Program-made: the position numbers and the translations under genes
Notes under the pieces: model-generated
The model's database searches: none
What the model saw: the letters and a program-made list of their open reading frames with translations, nothing else
What the model was told of the DNA's origin: nothing
Part shown: piece by piece, positions 30,354-39,739 of the stretch
How positions within the stretch are numbered: the stretch's first letter is position 1
Layout of the letters: the number at the start of each line of letters is the position of its first letter
Assembly (NCBI GenBank): GCA_013043165.1
Contig: JABDOQ010000082.1
Coordinates: forward strand, 96,847 to 160,846
Direction: 5' to 3'
DNA length: 64,000 nt
Source of the DNA: Woeseiaceae bacterium
GTDB taxonomy: Bacteria; Pseudomonadota; Gammaproteobacteria; Steroidobacterales; Woeseiaceae

Positions 30354-31655
30354 ATGCAGTATTTCAGTACTCGCGGGGATGGTCCGGTCAGCCTCGATGA
30401 GGCATTGCAGAAGGGTATCGCGGACGACGGCGGGTTGTTTCTTCCGCAGCAGCTGCCTTTTTTTGAGGCCGGCGATTTTGACGACGCCGATTCCATACCG
30501 CAGGTCGCTGAACGTTTACTACGGCCGTTTTTCGTCGGCTCAGGCCTTGAAGACGCGCTTGAAGAAATACTCGCTGAAACCTTCAGTTTTCCGATTCCTT
30601 CAACCCCACTGCCGGCCGCCGGTCGTGCGCTGCTGTTGCTGGAGCTCTATCACGGCCCGACCGCGGCGTTCAAGGATGTGGGTGCCGGATTTCTCGCCGC
30701 CTGTTTATCGCGTCTCGAAAGTGACGAGGACTCGCCGCTAACGATTCTGGTGGCAACATCAGGCGATACCGGCGGCGCCGTTGCGGCGGCGTTCGACGCC
30801 CGACCCGGCATGCGGGTGGTGGTGCTGTTTCCGGACGGTCGAGTCTCCGACCGCCAGGCACATCAACTGTGTTGCTGGAGCGACAATGTAGTGTCTCTGA
30901 AAGTGCAGGGATCGTTCGATGACTGCCAGGCATTGGTCAAGGCAGCGATGGCGGACCCGCAATTGGCCGCTGCTCACCGTTTCAGTTCTGCAAACAGCAT
31001 CAACATTGGTCGGCTATTGCCGCAAAGTACCTATTATGCGGAGTCGAGCCTGCGACATTACCGGCGCACCGGCAACAAACCCGGGTTCATTATTCCAACG
31101 GGGAATCTTGGCAACGCTTTCGCCTGTATCATGGCGCGCGAGATGGGCCTGCCGATAGGCCCGGTCATTCTCGCGACAAATGCGAACCGTACCATCGCGG
31201 ATTACTTTGAAACGCTGCAGTGGCTCCCGCGCGCGAGCCTGCAGACGCTGGCGTCTGCGATGGACGTGGGTGACCCGAGCAATATGGAACGGCTGCGCAA
31301 GCTGGTGGGCGAAGCGGACGTGCTCCGCGAGCGGCTCGGCGTACTGTCGGTCAGCGATGCCGAAATCGAGACGGCGATCCGTCAGGACTACAGTGAGTTC
31401 GGATTCGCAACCTGCCCGCACACGGCGACGGCAACCCACACCTGGCGTCATCTTGATGACGAAGTGGCGAGCGCGCACGACTGGATCCTGGTTGGCACGG
31501 CACATCCGGCCAAGTTCGAGACGATTGTAGAACCCATCATTGGTGAAATCGTGCCGCTGCCTCCGGAGCTGGCGGAAATACTGGCGAGGCCCGCACATTC
31601 GATCACAATTGAAGCGGATCTCAAGTCGCTTGCCACTGCCATTGGCGGCGCTTAG
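30354..31655 (+). CDS. thrC: Threonine synthase
   Basis: MQYFSTRGDGPVSLDEALQKGIADDGGLFLP; FKDVGAGFLA PLP site; VATSGDTGGAVAAAF. Confidence 0.97.
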   Translation: MQYFSTRGDGPVSLDEALQKGIADDGGLFLPQQLPFFEAGDFDDADSIPQVAERLLRPFFVGSGLEDALEEILAETFSFPIPSTPLPAAGRALLLLELYHGPTAAFKDVGAGFLAACLSRLESDEDSPLTILVATSGDTGGAVAAAFDARPGMRVVVLFPDGRVSDRQAHQLCCWSDNVVSLKVQGSFDDCQALVKAAMADPQLAAAHRFSSANSINIGRLLPQSTYYAESSLRHYRRTGNKPGFIIPTGNLGNAFACIMAREMGLPIGPVILATNANRTIADYFETLQWLPRASLQTLASAMDVGDPSNMERLRKLVGEADVLRERLGVLSVSDAEIETAIRQDYSEFGFATCPHTATATHTWRHLDDEVASAHDWILVGTAHPAKFETIVEPIIGEIVPLPPELAEILARPAHSITIEADLKSLATAIGGA

Positions 31656-31682
31656 GATAATTGCTGGGAAGAGATCTCCAAC

Positions 31683-32267
31683 TTGATGCCGGAATTCCTA
31701 CAACTCGAATCAAGGCCCTGGCTGCTACCGGCACTCGCCGTGCTGTTACTGCTGTTGGCCTGGCTGCTTTACCGGTTTGTTCGTAGCAGACGCAATTCGT
31801 TGCGGCAGGCGTTCAAGGAAATCAGTTTTGAGCGCATTGAGGGCCTTATCATCCCCAGCGCAGATGAGGGTGAAATTCAGATCGATCAACTGCTGCTGAC
31901 CTCGAAGGGTCTTTTGATCGTCGATATCAAAGACGTGCAGGGCACCGTTTTCGGCAGCGACAAGATGCAGGACTGGGCCGTTATCAGTGACGAGCGCCGC
32001 TACACCTTCTCGAATCCACAGCCCATGCTTTACGATCGCATAGCTGCCGTGCGACAGGTCGTCCGCCAGGTTCCAGTCGCGGGGCGAATACTTTTTCTCG
32101 ACGGTGCTGAATTCACCAAGGGCATCCCCGGACTCGTTTGCACGCTCAATGATCTCGTCGAAGAGTTTGGCGAGCCCGACAAGAAGGCGGCCAAGTTCAA
32201 AATCGAGGCTTTCCGGCCACACTGGGAGCTCATTCAAGAGGCGGCGATAAGCTCCACCAGCCGCTAG
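31683..32267 (+). CDS. NERD-like nuclease-related domain membrane protein
   Basis: 194 aa; N-terminal TM; EIQIDQLLLTSKGLLIVDIKDVQGTVFGSDKMQDWAV resembles the NERD core. Confidence 0.6.
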   Translation: MMPEFLQLESRPWLLPALAVLLLLLAWLLYRFVRSRRNSLRQAFKEISFERIEGLIIPSADEGEIQIDQLLLTSKGLLIVDIKDVQGTVFGSDKMQDWAVISDERRYTFSNPQPMLYDRIAAVRQVVRQVPVAGRILFLDGAEFTKGIPGLVCTLNDLVEEFGEPDKKAAKFKIEAFRPHWELIQEAAISSTSR

Positions 32268-33064
32268 CTATCCGGTAAACCGAAAAACCGAATCGCATTG
32301 CGCGTCGTTATTCTGGCCACGTGGTCGATGCTCTGGCCGCGCGCTTCGGCAACGGTCTTCAGCACTTCCGGCAGATAGCCCGGCTCGTTGCGGCGGGTCC
32401 CGGGTTTGGGCCGGATGGTTCGCGGCAGCAGGTACGGTGCGTCGGTTTCCAGCAGCAGCCGATCGTCAGGGATGACGGGGACAATATCGTGCAAATGCTG
32501 ACCGCGCCGCTCATCGCAGATCCAGCCGGTGATGCCAACGTACAGTCCCATAGCAACGTATTCGTGCAGCGACTCGCCTTCGCCCGTAAAGCAATGTGCA
32601 ACAGCCCTCGACAGGTCGGGCATGGCCGGTTCGAGCACCTCAATGAAATCGTCGTGTGCGTCACGTTGATGCAGGAAGACCGGCAGACCGCAGTCCATAG
32701 CGATTTCGAGCTGTCGGCGGAACGCGTCGAGCTGCGCCTCGCGCGGTGAGAAATTTCGATAGTAGTCAAGTCCGCATTCGCCGACGGCCACGACGGCATC
32801 TTTCTTGACCAGTTTGCGGATCAGGGCATCGCTTTGCTCGCTGTAGTCGGAAGCATGGTGCGGGTGTACACCTGCCGTCGAATACAGGATGCCGGGTCTC
32901 GACTCGGCGAGCGCGGCGGCTTTGACGTTGCTGTCGTCGCTGCTGCCGGTCACGATTATCCTGGCGACGCCGGCGTCGGCTGCACGCTGCAGAATTGCGT
33001 CCCGATCTTCATCGAAGCTGTCATGCGCAAGGTTCGCGCCAATATCTATCAGGGAGTAGCTCAT
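32264..33064 (-). CDS. TatD family hydrolase
   Basis: 266 aa; LIDIGANLAHDSFDEDRD, GECGLDYYRNFSPREAQLDAFRRQLEIA, VAHCFTGEGES, LLLETDAPYLLPR. Confidence 0.95.
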   Translation of the reverse strand: MSYSLIDIGANLAHDSFDEDRDAILQRAADAGVARIIVTGSSDDSNVKAAALAESRPGILYSTAGVHPHHASDYSEQSDALIRKLVKKDAVVAVGECGLDYYRNFSPREAQLDAFRRQLEIAMDCGLPVFLHQRDAHDDFIEVLEPAMPDLSRAVAHCFTGEGESLHEYVAMGLYVGITGWICDERRGQHLHDIVPVIPDDRLLLETDAPYLLPRTIRPKPGTRRNEPGYLPEVLKTVAEARGQSIDHVARITTRNAIRFFGLPDS

Positions 33065-33078
33065 ATCATTTCAACCGC

Positions 33079-34101
33079 CTAGTACTGACCCCATCGAAAC
33101 ACCCTGGCGCCGATGCCGATGAAAACCGCGCTCAACGCCGTGAGCGCAAGCAGGCTCGGCGCTACGTCACCGAGCGTTGCGCCATCCAGCATCACCGAGC
33201 GCGCGGCATCAAGGACGTGCGTCAAAGGAAAAATCCTGGCCAGGTTCTGCACGAACGAACCCGCACCTTCCAGTGAGAACCAGACACCCGACAATAACAT
33301 CATCGGCCAGTTGACCATGTTCAACAACCCGCCGGCGAGTTCTTCGCTCGTGACCCGTGCAGAAATGATGAGGCCCAGCGACACCATCGAAATTGCGCCG
33401 ACAATTGCAACCAGGAACAGTGTGAAATAACTGCCCTCCATTCGTGTGTCGAGAATCATGTGAGTTGCGGTGAAGACAATCACGGTAATACATGTGATCA
33501 GGACCATGCGCGATGCGACCTGCGCCGAGATAAACTCGAATGATGTGAGCGGCGTTGCACGCAGCCGTTTCAGGAAACCGTTCTTGCGGTAGCGAACGAC
33601 TACGTAGCCAACCCCGAACATGCAGCTGAACATCATGTTCATGCCGAGGATGCCCGGCAGTACCCAGTCGGCGTAGCGAATCGCTGCACCCGTAATTTGT
33701 TCCTTTTCTATCGTTGCTGTTGCCAGTGCATCGGACTGCAGCAACGCCAGCTCGGCAAAGTAGCCTTTGGATGAATCGGGGTTAACCCAGTAGCGGGGCG
33801 CATCGCCAAACTCAACGAGCAGATCGAGCTGATGTCGCGAAACTTTTCGCAACGCATCGTCTTTATCCCGGGTTGGCACGAAACGCATGTAGCGTGTGTC
33901 AAGAAACGGATGCTGTTCGGTTACGATGACGTCGCTGTCCTGGAGTACACCGACCGTGTAGGCATTGCGGTCGCCACCCAACGCGAACGACAGGCCAAAT
34001 ATCAGCACTACGGGCAACAACATGTTCCAGGCGAACGAGGCTTTGTCACGAAGAAATTCTCGATTGCGGCCCTGGAAAATTGCGTAGATACGTCTGAACA
34101 T
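33079..34101 (-). CDS. ABC-2 type transporter permease
   Basis: 340 aa, multi-TM; overlaps in operon with the ATP-binding protein. Confidence 0.88.
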   Translation of the reverse strand: MFRRIYAIFQGRNREFLRDKASFAWNMLLPVVLIFGLSFALGGDRNAYTVGVLQDSDVIVTEQHPFLDTRYMRFVPTRDKDDALRKVSRHQLDLLVEFGDAPRYWVNPDSSKGYFAELALLQSDALATATIEKEQITGAAIRYADWVLPGILGMNMMFSCMFGVGYVVVRYRKNGFLKRLRATPLTSFEFISAQVASRMVLITCITVIVFTATHMILDTRMEGSYFTLFLVAIVGAISMVSLGLIISARVTSEELAGGLLNMVNWPMMLLSGVWFSLEGAGSFVQNLARIFPLTHVLDAARSVMLDGATLGDVAPSLLALTALSAVFIGIGARVFRWGQY

Positions 34102-34105
34102 TGTC

Positions 34106-34990
34106 TCAGGCCCGCAGTGAATGGCCGGTCAGGTCAAGAAACAGGTCTTCAAGATTGGGCTGTCGGATTTTGATGTGGTTCAGGTTTGTAACGTGCGGTG
34201 AGAGCTGCTGAAGGCTGGAACCGACGTCGCTTGTCACGACTTCGACGATGCCCAGTTTCTCGTGCACGGTGTGTTCTATCTGTCCCAGGTCGTCGGTCAG
34301 GTCGCTGATCGGCAGTTCGATGATTAGCCCCTGGTAGCGCTGGCGCAGCAGCTCATTCGGCGACCCCTGTGCAATGATTTCGCCGGCGTCCATGATTGCG
34401 ATGTCGTCGCAAAGCACCTGTGCTTCGTCCATGTAATGGGTTGTTAATACGATCGATGCACCTTCTGCACGGATGCTTTGCACGAGGTCCCAAAAATTTC
34501 GGCGGGCCTGTGGATCGAGCCCGGTGGTCGGTTCATCGAGAAAAACAAGGCGCGGCCGGTTTACCAGCGCGACGGCCAGAAGCAGGCGTTGGCGTTGACC
34601 ACCGGAGAGCTTTCGATTATCCCGATCCAGCAAGTCGCCCAGTGAGCATTGCTCGATAATATGGTCCAGGTCCGCCTTGCGATCGTACAGTGCCCGGAAC
34701 ATCTGGATGGTTTCGCGGACCGTGAGGAAATCCTGCAATGCCGTGTTCTGGAACTGAATACCGGCTTCCTGGCGAAACCGGGTACCGGCCGGCTCACCGT
34801 AGTAGCAGACCGCTCCCGAAGTGGCCGATATCACGCCTTCTATGATTTCCACCGTGGTCGTTTTGCCAGCGCCATTGGGTCCCAGCAGCCCGAAACAGAC
34901 CCCCTCGGCGACGGAAAAGCTGACGCCATTGACGGCGATTACACCAGGGTATTCCTTGACCAGATCACGGGCTTCGAGGACGGTTGTCAT
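34106..34990 (-). CDS. ABC transporter ATP-binding protein
   Basis: Start MTTVLEARDLVKEYPG; GLLGPNGAGKTTTVEII Walker A, LSGGQRQRLLLAVALVNRPRLVFLDEPTTGLDP. Confidence 0.95.
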   Translation of the reverse strand: MTTVLEARDLVKEYPGVIAVNGVSFSVAEGVCFGLLGPNGAGKTTTVEIIEGVISATSGAVCYYGEPAGTRFRQEAGIQFQNTALQDFLTVRETIQMFRALYDRKADLDHIIEQCSLGDLLDRDNRKLSGGQRQRLLLAVALVNRPRLVFLDEPTTGLDPQARRNFWDLVQSIRAEGASIVLTTHYMDEAQVLCDDIAIMDAGEIIAQGSPNELLRQRYQGLIIELPISDLTDDLGQIEHTVHEKLGIVEVVTSDVGSSLQQLSPHVTNLNHIKIRQPNLEDLFLDLTGHSLRA

Positions 34991-35090
34991 CGCGGCCAAG
35001 AGTACCGGACGCAGGCGTGGGCAGCCACCTTGCAACCAAACGGCGATTTGCGGTATCTAATTGACAAGAACGGAAATAAGGGTCCGGAAA

Positions 35091-35816
35091 ATGTCCAGAA
35101 CTGTCACAAAAACGACTTTTACAATCGCTTTGTTGCTCATGCTAATGGCGGTCCCGGCACTGGGAGCCACGGTCAACAAGAGCATCAAGATCGAAGCCAA
35201 TAGTGAAGCGGGCGGCGCGACATCGGTAAACGGCAGTATTTCCATTGGTGAGCGCGCCGTTGTAACGGGTAACGTCAAGACGGTCAACGGCACCATTCGA
35301 GTCGACACCGGTGCGTCGATCGAAGCAGCGTCGACGGTGAATGGAAGCGTCAGGCTTGCCGCCGGCGTGCAGAGCGAAAGCCTGAACACGGTAAACGGCT
35401 CGATCAAGGTCGGTGAAAACGCGGCCGTCGATGGCGAGATTCAGGCCGTCAACGGGCGCATCACTGTCGACAGCGGCAGCACCGTTGCGAACGACGTTAG
35501 CAACGTGAATGGGCAGATTGAGCTTGTTGGCACCGAAGTCGGCGGGAACCTCAAAACAGTCAATGGTGACATCACACTCGAACAGGAATCCGTTGTCAAA
35601 GGCGACCTTTTTGTTGAGAAAAACAGCGGTTGGGGCTGGGGCAAGTCCAGGAGCCGCAAGCCACGCATCATCATCGGCCCCGGTTCGCGTGTCGAAGGCA
35701 AGATCATTCTCAAGCGCGAGGTCGAGCTATTCATTAGCGATACCGCCGAGGTGGGTGGTGTCGAGGGTGAAATGAGTATGGATGATGCCGTTCGTTTCAG
35801 TGGAGATCGTCCATAA
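35091..35816 (+). CDS. Secreted VNG-repeat protein, solenoid-like
   Basis: Start MSRTVTKTTF; signal peptide; about 7 consecutive VNG(S/T/R/Q/D)(I/V) repeats of about 18-20 aa. Confidence 0.7.
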   Translation: MSRTVTKTTFTIALLLMLMAVPALGATVNKSIKIEANSEAGGATSVNGSISIGERAVVTGNVKTVNGTIRVDTGASIEAASTVNGSVRLAAGVQSESLNTVNGSIKVGENAAVDGEIQAVNGRITVDSGSTVANDVSNVNGQIELVGTEVGGNLKTVNGDITLEQESVVKGDLFVEKNSGWGWGKSRSRKPRIIIGPGSRVEGKIILKREVELFISDTAEVGGVEGEMSMDDAVRFSGDRP

Positions 35817-35877
35817 GGCCAGCCCATAGCTTCAGGCCCGTAGATGCATTGCGTGACAATTCAGTAGAATAGGCGCT

Positions 35878-36633
35878 GTGCGAAATACCGCTACTCAATT
35901 GCCGCTGTTCTCAGAGGTTGATGAGCCCGACTCCGCGTCGGGCTTTTCCGTACGTGAAAGCGGCCGTGCCCGCCGCCTGTCGATAAAGGTATTCCCTCGC
36001 GGGCGCGTGGAAGTAGTAGTTCCGAGGCGCACGCGGCCCGCCGATGTCCGGGAATTCGTCGAGGCACACCGCGACTGGATTCGGCAGGCCCGGGCCTCGT
36101 TTGCCGCAGATCACCCGCCCGAGCCTTTCGCTCTGCCAGAAGTTGTGACACTCAGCGGCATCGCTCAAGAGTTCGCCGTGCACTACGAGCCCGAACGAGG
36201 CGCAAGAACCGTGCGCTACCGGACTCGCAACGGCGCCGTGGTGCTGTGCGGCCATACGCGAGATGAAAAACTCTGCGTGCAGGCATTGAAACGCTGGCTG
36301 ACGAATCTCGCAAAGCGGGAGTACGCACCGCGTCTGCGGGCGCTGTCCGGGTTGACCGGCAACTCCTTTAAAAAGATGCACGTGCGCGGCCAGCGGACCT
36401 GCTGGGGCAGCCATTCGAGCACAGGAACCATTTCACTGAACTTCTGTCTGTTGTTCCTGGATCCCGGGCACCTGCGCTACGTCATGATTCACGAACTTTG
36501 CCATGCAAGGCACATGAATCATTCGCGGCGCTTCTGGAGCCTGGTCGCGCGGTTCGAGCCGGACTACCGACAGCTGGACAAAGACCTGAATGGCAGTTGG
36601 AAACGGATACCGACCTGGGTCGGCATTTACTAG
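35878..36633 (+). CDS. YgjP-like (DUF45) zinc metallopeptidase
   Basis: 251 aa; RSRARRLSIKV-type N-term, CWGSHSSTGTISLNFCLLFL, HELCHARHMNHSRRFW. Confidence 0.9.
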   Translation: MRNTATQLPLFSEVDEPDSASGFSVRESGRARRLSIKVFPRGRVEVVVPRRTRPADVREFVEAHRDWIRQARASFAADHPPEPFALPEVVTLSGIAQEFAVHYEPERGARTVRYRTRNGAVVLCGHTRDEKLCVQALKRWLTNLAKREYAPRLRALSGLTGNSFKKMHVRGQRTCWGSHSSTGTISLNFCLLFLDPGHLRYVMIHELCHARHMNHSRRFWSLVARFEPDYRQLDKDLNGSWKRIPTWVGIY

Positions 36634-36721
36634 CATTTCGGATTCGGACTATTGACTTCACTGCGCATGGCGCATCAACCTTGCGTTCCGTGACCTTCAA
36701 ACAGAAACAGAGGAAGACAAA

Positions 36722-38068
36722 ATGCGTGGCTTGCTTGCGCTCATCGTTGTGACGCTATTTTTCGCCGGTTTTGGCAGTGCCGAGGCACAGGAGTCGGAAA
36801 TTGAAGCACTGCGGGCCGCAGTCGAGCAGTTGCGAGCTGATTACGACGCGCGCATTGCGGAACTGGAGCGCAGGCTGGCTGTCGCCGAACAAAGCGCGAT
36901 GCAGGCGAAACGCACCACTCAATCGACCAAAGGATTGCAAGCCGGCACGCCGGCCGGCAATACCGGCAGTTCGGCATTTAATCCCGCGATCGGCGTTATC
37001 TTTCAGGGACAAGCCTGGAATTTCAGCAGGAATCCGGACGACTACGCGATACCGGGTTTTCCGTTTGGTGGTGAGGCCGGCCCGGTCGATGAGGGCCTGG
37101 GCATTGGAGAAACCGAACTTATCCTCAATGCCAACGTCGATGACAAGTTTACGGCCTGGCTGACCGTGGCGCTGGCACTGGAGGATGGCGAGTCCGTTGT
37201 TGAAATAGAGGAGGCGTGGGTCGAGGCGACGGCGCTTCCGGCCGGGCTAGGCATGAAGTTCGGGCGATTCTTTTCGGGGATCGGCTACCTGAACAGCAAA
37301 CACTCGCATACCTGGGACTTTGTGGATCAGCCGCTGCCATACCAGGCTTTTCTTGGCGACCAGTTTCTCGACAACGGGCTGCAGTTTCGCTGGCTGGCGC
37401 CGACAGACCTGTACATGGAGTTTGGTGGTGAGGTTTTCCAGGGTAGCCGATACCCGGCAGGAGGTAATGCGGACTCGGGATTCGGCAGCTACAGCCTGTT
37501 CGCAAAATTCGGCGGTGATGTTGGTGCCAACAGCAGTTGGCTGGCCGGCATCTCATATCTGGACGCGACCGCCATCGATCGTCCTTCAGGCGATGAGGAC
37601 GATCCACTCGTTTTCAACGGCGATTCCCAACTCACCGGCGCCCAGTTCGTCTGGAAGTGGTCGCCAAACGGCAACTGGAAACAAAAGAATTTTGTATTTC
37701 AGTCGGAGTTCTTCTGGCGCAGTGAAGACGGCAACTATACGTTGCCGGGCGGTACGCCTTTGCTGTACGACGTTGATCAGACCGGGTGGTACGCGCAGGC
37801 TGTGTACCAGCCGGTTCCGCGCTGGCGTTTCGGCGGACGAGTCGATGGCTTGTCCACGGACAGCCCCGGCCCATTATTTGATGACTCAGTCCTGTCGCGG
37901 CCGGGCAGTAACCCTATGCGTTACAGCATGATGGCCGACTGGTCCAACAGCGAATTCAGTCGTTTGCGGCTGCAGTTCACGCGAGACGAGGCGGGGCCCC
38001 TGGATGACACGCAGTGGGGTATTCAATACATACACAGCATTGGTGCCCACGGCGCTCACGCTTTCTAG
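36722..38068 (+). CDS. Porin-like outer-membrane protein of a metal-uptake locus
   Basis: 448 aa; signal peptide, N-terminal coiled coil (SEIEALRAAVEQLRADYDARIAELERRLAVAEQ), beta-barrel-like remainder ending IGAHGAHAF; same-strand with ABC SBP and permease. Confidence 0.7.
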   Translation: MRGLLALIVVTLFFAGFGSAEAQESEIEALRAAVEQLRADYDARIAELERRLAVAEQSAMQAKRTTQSTKGLQAGTPAGNTGSSAFNPAIGVIFQGQAWNFSRNPDDYAIPGFPFGGEAGPVDEGLGIGETELILNANVDDKFTAWLTVALALEDGESVVEIEEAWVEATALPAGLGMKFGRFFSGIGYLNSKHSHTWDFVDQPLPYQAFLGDQFLDNGLQFRWLAPTDLYMEFGGEVFQGSRYPAGGNADSGFGSYSLFAKFGGDVGANSSWLAGISYLDATAIDRPSGDEDDPLVFNGDSQLTGAQFVWKWSPNGNWKQKNFVFQSEFFWRSEDGNYTLPGGTPLLYDVDQTGWYAQAVYQPVPRWRFGGRVDGLSTDSPGPLFDDSVLSRPGSNPMRYSMMADWSNSEFSRLRLQFTRDEAGPLDDTQWGIQYIHSIGAHGAHAF

Positions 38069-38079
38069 GGGCGCTGCGG

Positions 38080-38982
38080 ATGACCAGAACGATTTGTGTG
38101 TTTCTGTTTGCCCTGATGCCGGTTATCGCCGTCGCGGACCTTGAAATATTCGCCTGCGAACCCGAGTGGGCGGCTCTGGCGAAAGAAATCGGCGGGTCAC
38201 ATGTCAATACCTTTAGTGCGACGACGGCGCTGCAGGACCCGCACTACATCCAGGCGCGACCGAGCCTGATCGCCAAAGTCCGGCGCGCGAACCTCCTGAT
38301 CTGCAGCGGTGCGCAACTGGAAATTGGCTGGCTACCCGCGCTGCTGCAAAAAGCGAACAATCGCAAGGTGTTGCCGGGATCGAATGGCTACATGGAGGCC
38401 AGCGCCTACGTCGTGCGGGTCGACGCTACCGGCAATGTTGATCGTGCGCAGGGAGATATTCATCCCGAAGGAAATCCGCACATTCAGACCGACCCACACA
38501 ACATTGCCGCCGTGGCCAAGCCGCTTGCCGAGCGACTGATGTCGCTCGATCCTGAAAATGCTGCCGCATACGCGGCCGGTCTCGAGGACTTTCTCGGCCG
38601 CTGGCACGATGCGATCGAGACCTGGGAGGCGCAAGCCAGGATATTGCGCGGTGCAAGAGGGATCACGCACCACAAGTCGTGGGTTTACCTCGAGCGCTGG
38701 CTCGGTATCGAAGAGGCTGCCAATCTGGAGGCCATCCCGGGTTTGCCGCCAACGGCAACACACCTGAGTCGATTGACGAAGCAATTCGAACAAGGTGGTG
38801 CGGACTTCATCATTCGCTCCCCGTACCAGGACGCCCGGCCCTCGGAGTGGTTGTCGGAAAGAACCGGTATTCCGGCAATCGTCTTGCCGCTGACGGTCGG
38901 TGGTACCGAGCGGGCGCAGGACCTGTTCTCGTTGTATGACGACATTGTTGATCGCTTGCTAACGGCCAGCAAGCATGAGTGA
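38080..38982 (+). CDS. Metal (Zn/Mn) ABC transporter substrate-binding protein, ZnuA-like
   Basis: MTRTICVFLFALMPVIAVA signal peptide; GNPHIQTDPHNIAAVAKPLAERL, THHKSWVYLERWLGI, cluster A-I fold motifs. Confidence 0.85.
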   Translation: MTRTICVFLFALMPVIAVADLEIFACEPEWAALAKEIGGSHVNTFSATTALQDPHYIQARPSLIAKVRRANLLICSGAQLEIGWLPALLQKANNRKVLPGSNGYMEASAYVVRVDATGNVDRAQGDIHPEGNPHIQTDPHNIAAVAKPLAERLMSLDPENAAAYAAGLEDFLGRWHDAIETWEAQARILRGARGITHHKSWVYLERWLGIEEAANLEAIPGLPPTATHLSRLTKQFEQGGADFIIRSPYQDARPSEWLSERTGIPAIVLPLTVGGTERAQDLFSLYDDIVDRLLTASKHE

Positions 38983-39739
38983 GCTTGTTGACTGGACGAT
39001 TGTCGGACCGGCCATGTTTGCTGGTTTGATTGTCCTGAGTACCCATGTCCCGCTGGGTCAGGAGGTGCTGAAACGCGGCATCATCTTCATCGATCTCGCC
39101 ATTGCACAGGTGGCCGGCCTGGGCGTCATTGCCGCACACACAATGGACTGGGACCCTGAAGGTATGCAGGTGCAGGTGGCTGCCGTCAGCGCCGCGCTTA
39201 TCGTTGCAATAGGGCTGAACTGGACAGAGAAACGGTGGCCGCGAATCCAGGAACCGCTGATCGGTATCGTTTTCATCCTGGCAGCGACTGGCGGAATTTT
39301 GTTATTGGCAGGTAATCCGCACGGCAGCGAGCACCTCAAGGAGCTCCTGGTCGGCCAGATTCTCTGGCAAACCTGGTCGTCATTGCTGCCGATCGCGGCA
39401 CTCTATGCCGTTGTGTTGCTCTTGTGGAATGCCTTGCGCGCCCGACTTGGTGCCCTGATCTTTTACGTGGCGTTTGCCGTCGTTGTAACGGCGTCAGTGC
39501 AGATCGTTGGCATCTACCTGGTGTTCGCAAGCCTGATCATCCCGGCGCTGGCGACGACCGGGATTCGTAAAGGCAACCGACTGGCCGCCGGCTACCTGAT
39601 TGGCGTCGTCTCATATTTCACCGGTATCGCGACGTCGGTGCTGCTGGACCTGCCGACCGGCGCCGTCATCGTCTGGAGCATGGCGCTTGTAGCATTGCTC
39701 GTGGGCTTCTTTATCTCGGACAAACGCGCGGCTGGTTAG
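38975..39739 (+). CDS. Metal ABC transporter permease, ZnuB-like
   Basis: 254 aa, multi-TM; FIDLAIAQVAGLGV, VFASLIIPALAT; overlaps the SBP stop. Confidence 0.88.
   Translation: MSELVDWTIVGPAMFAGLIVLSTHVPLGQEVLKRGIIFIDLAIAQVAGLGVIAAHTMDWDPEGMQVQVAAVSAALIVAIGLNWTEKRWPRIQEPLIGIVFILAATGGILLLAGNPHGSEHLKELLVGQILWQTWSSLLPIAALYAVVLLLWNALRARLGALIFYVAFAVVVTASVQIVGIYLVFASLIIPALATTGIRKGNRLAAGYLIGVVSYFTGIATSVLLDLPTGAVIVWSMALVALLVGFFISDKRAAG

Noticed and set aside
36640-36722. Zur box upstream of the porin-like metal gene
   Set aside because: No AT-rich dyad resembling a Zur site could be seen; absence noted rather than a site claimed.
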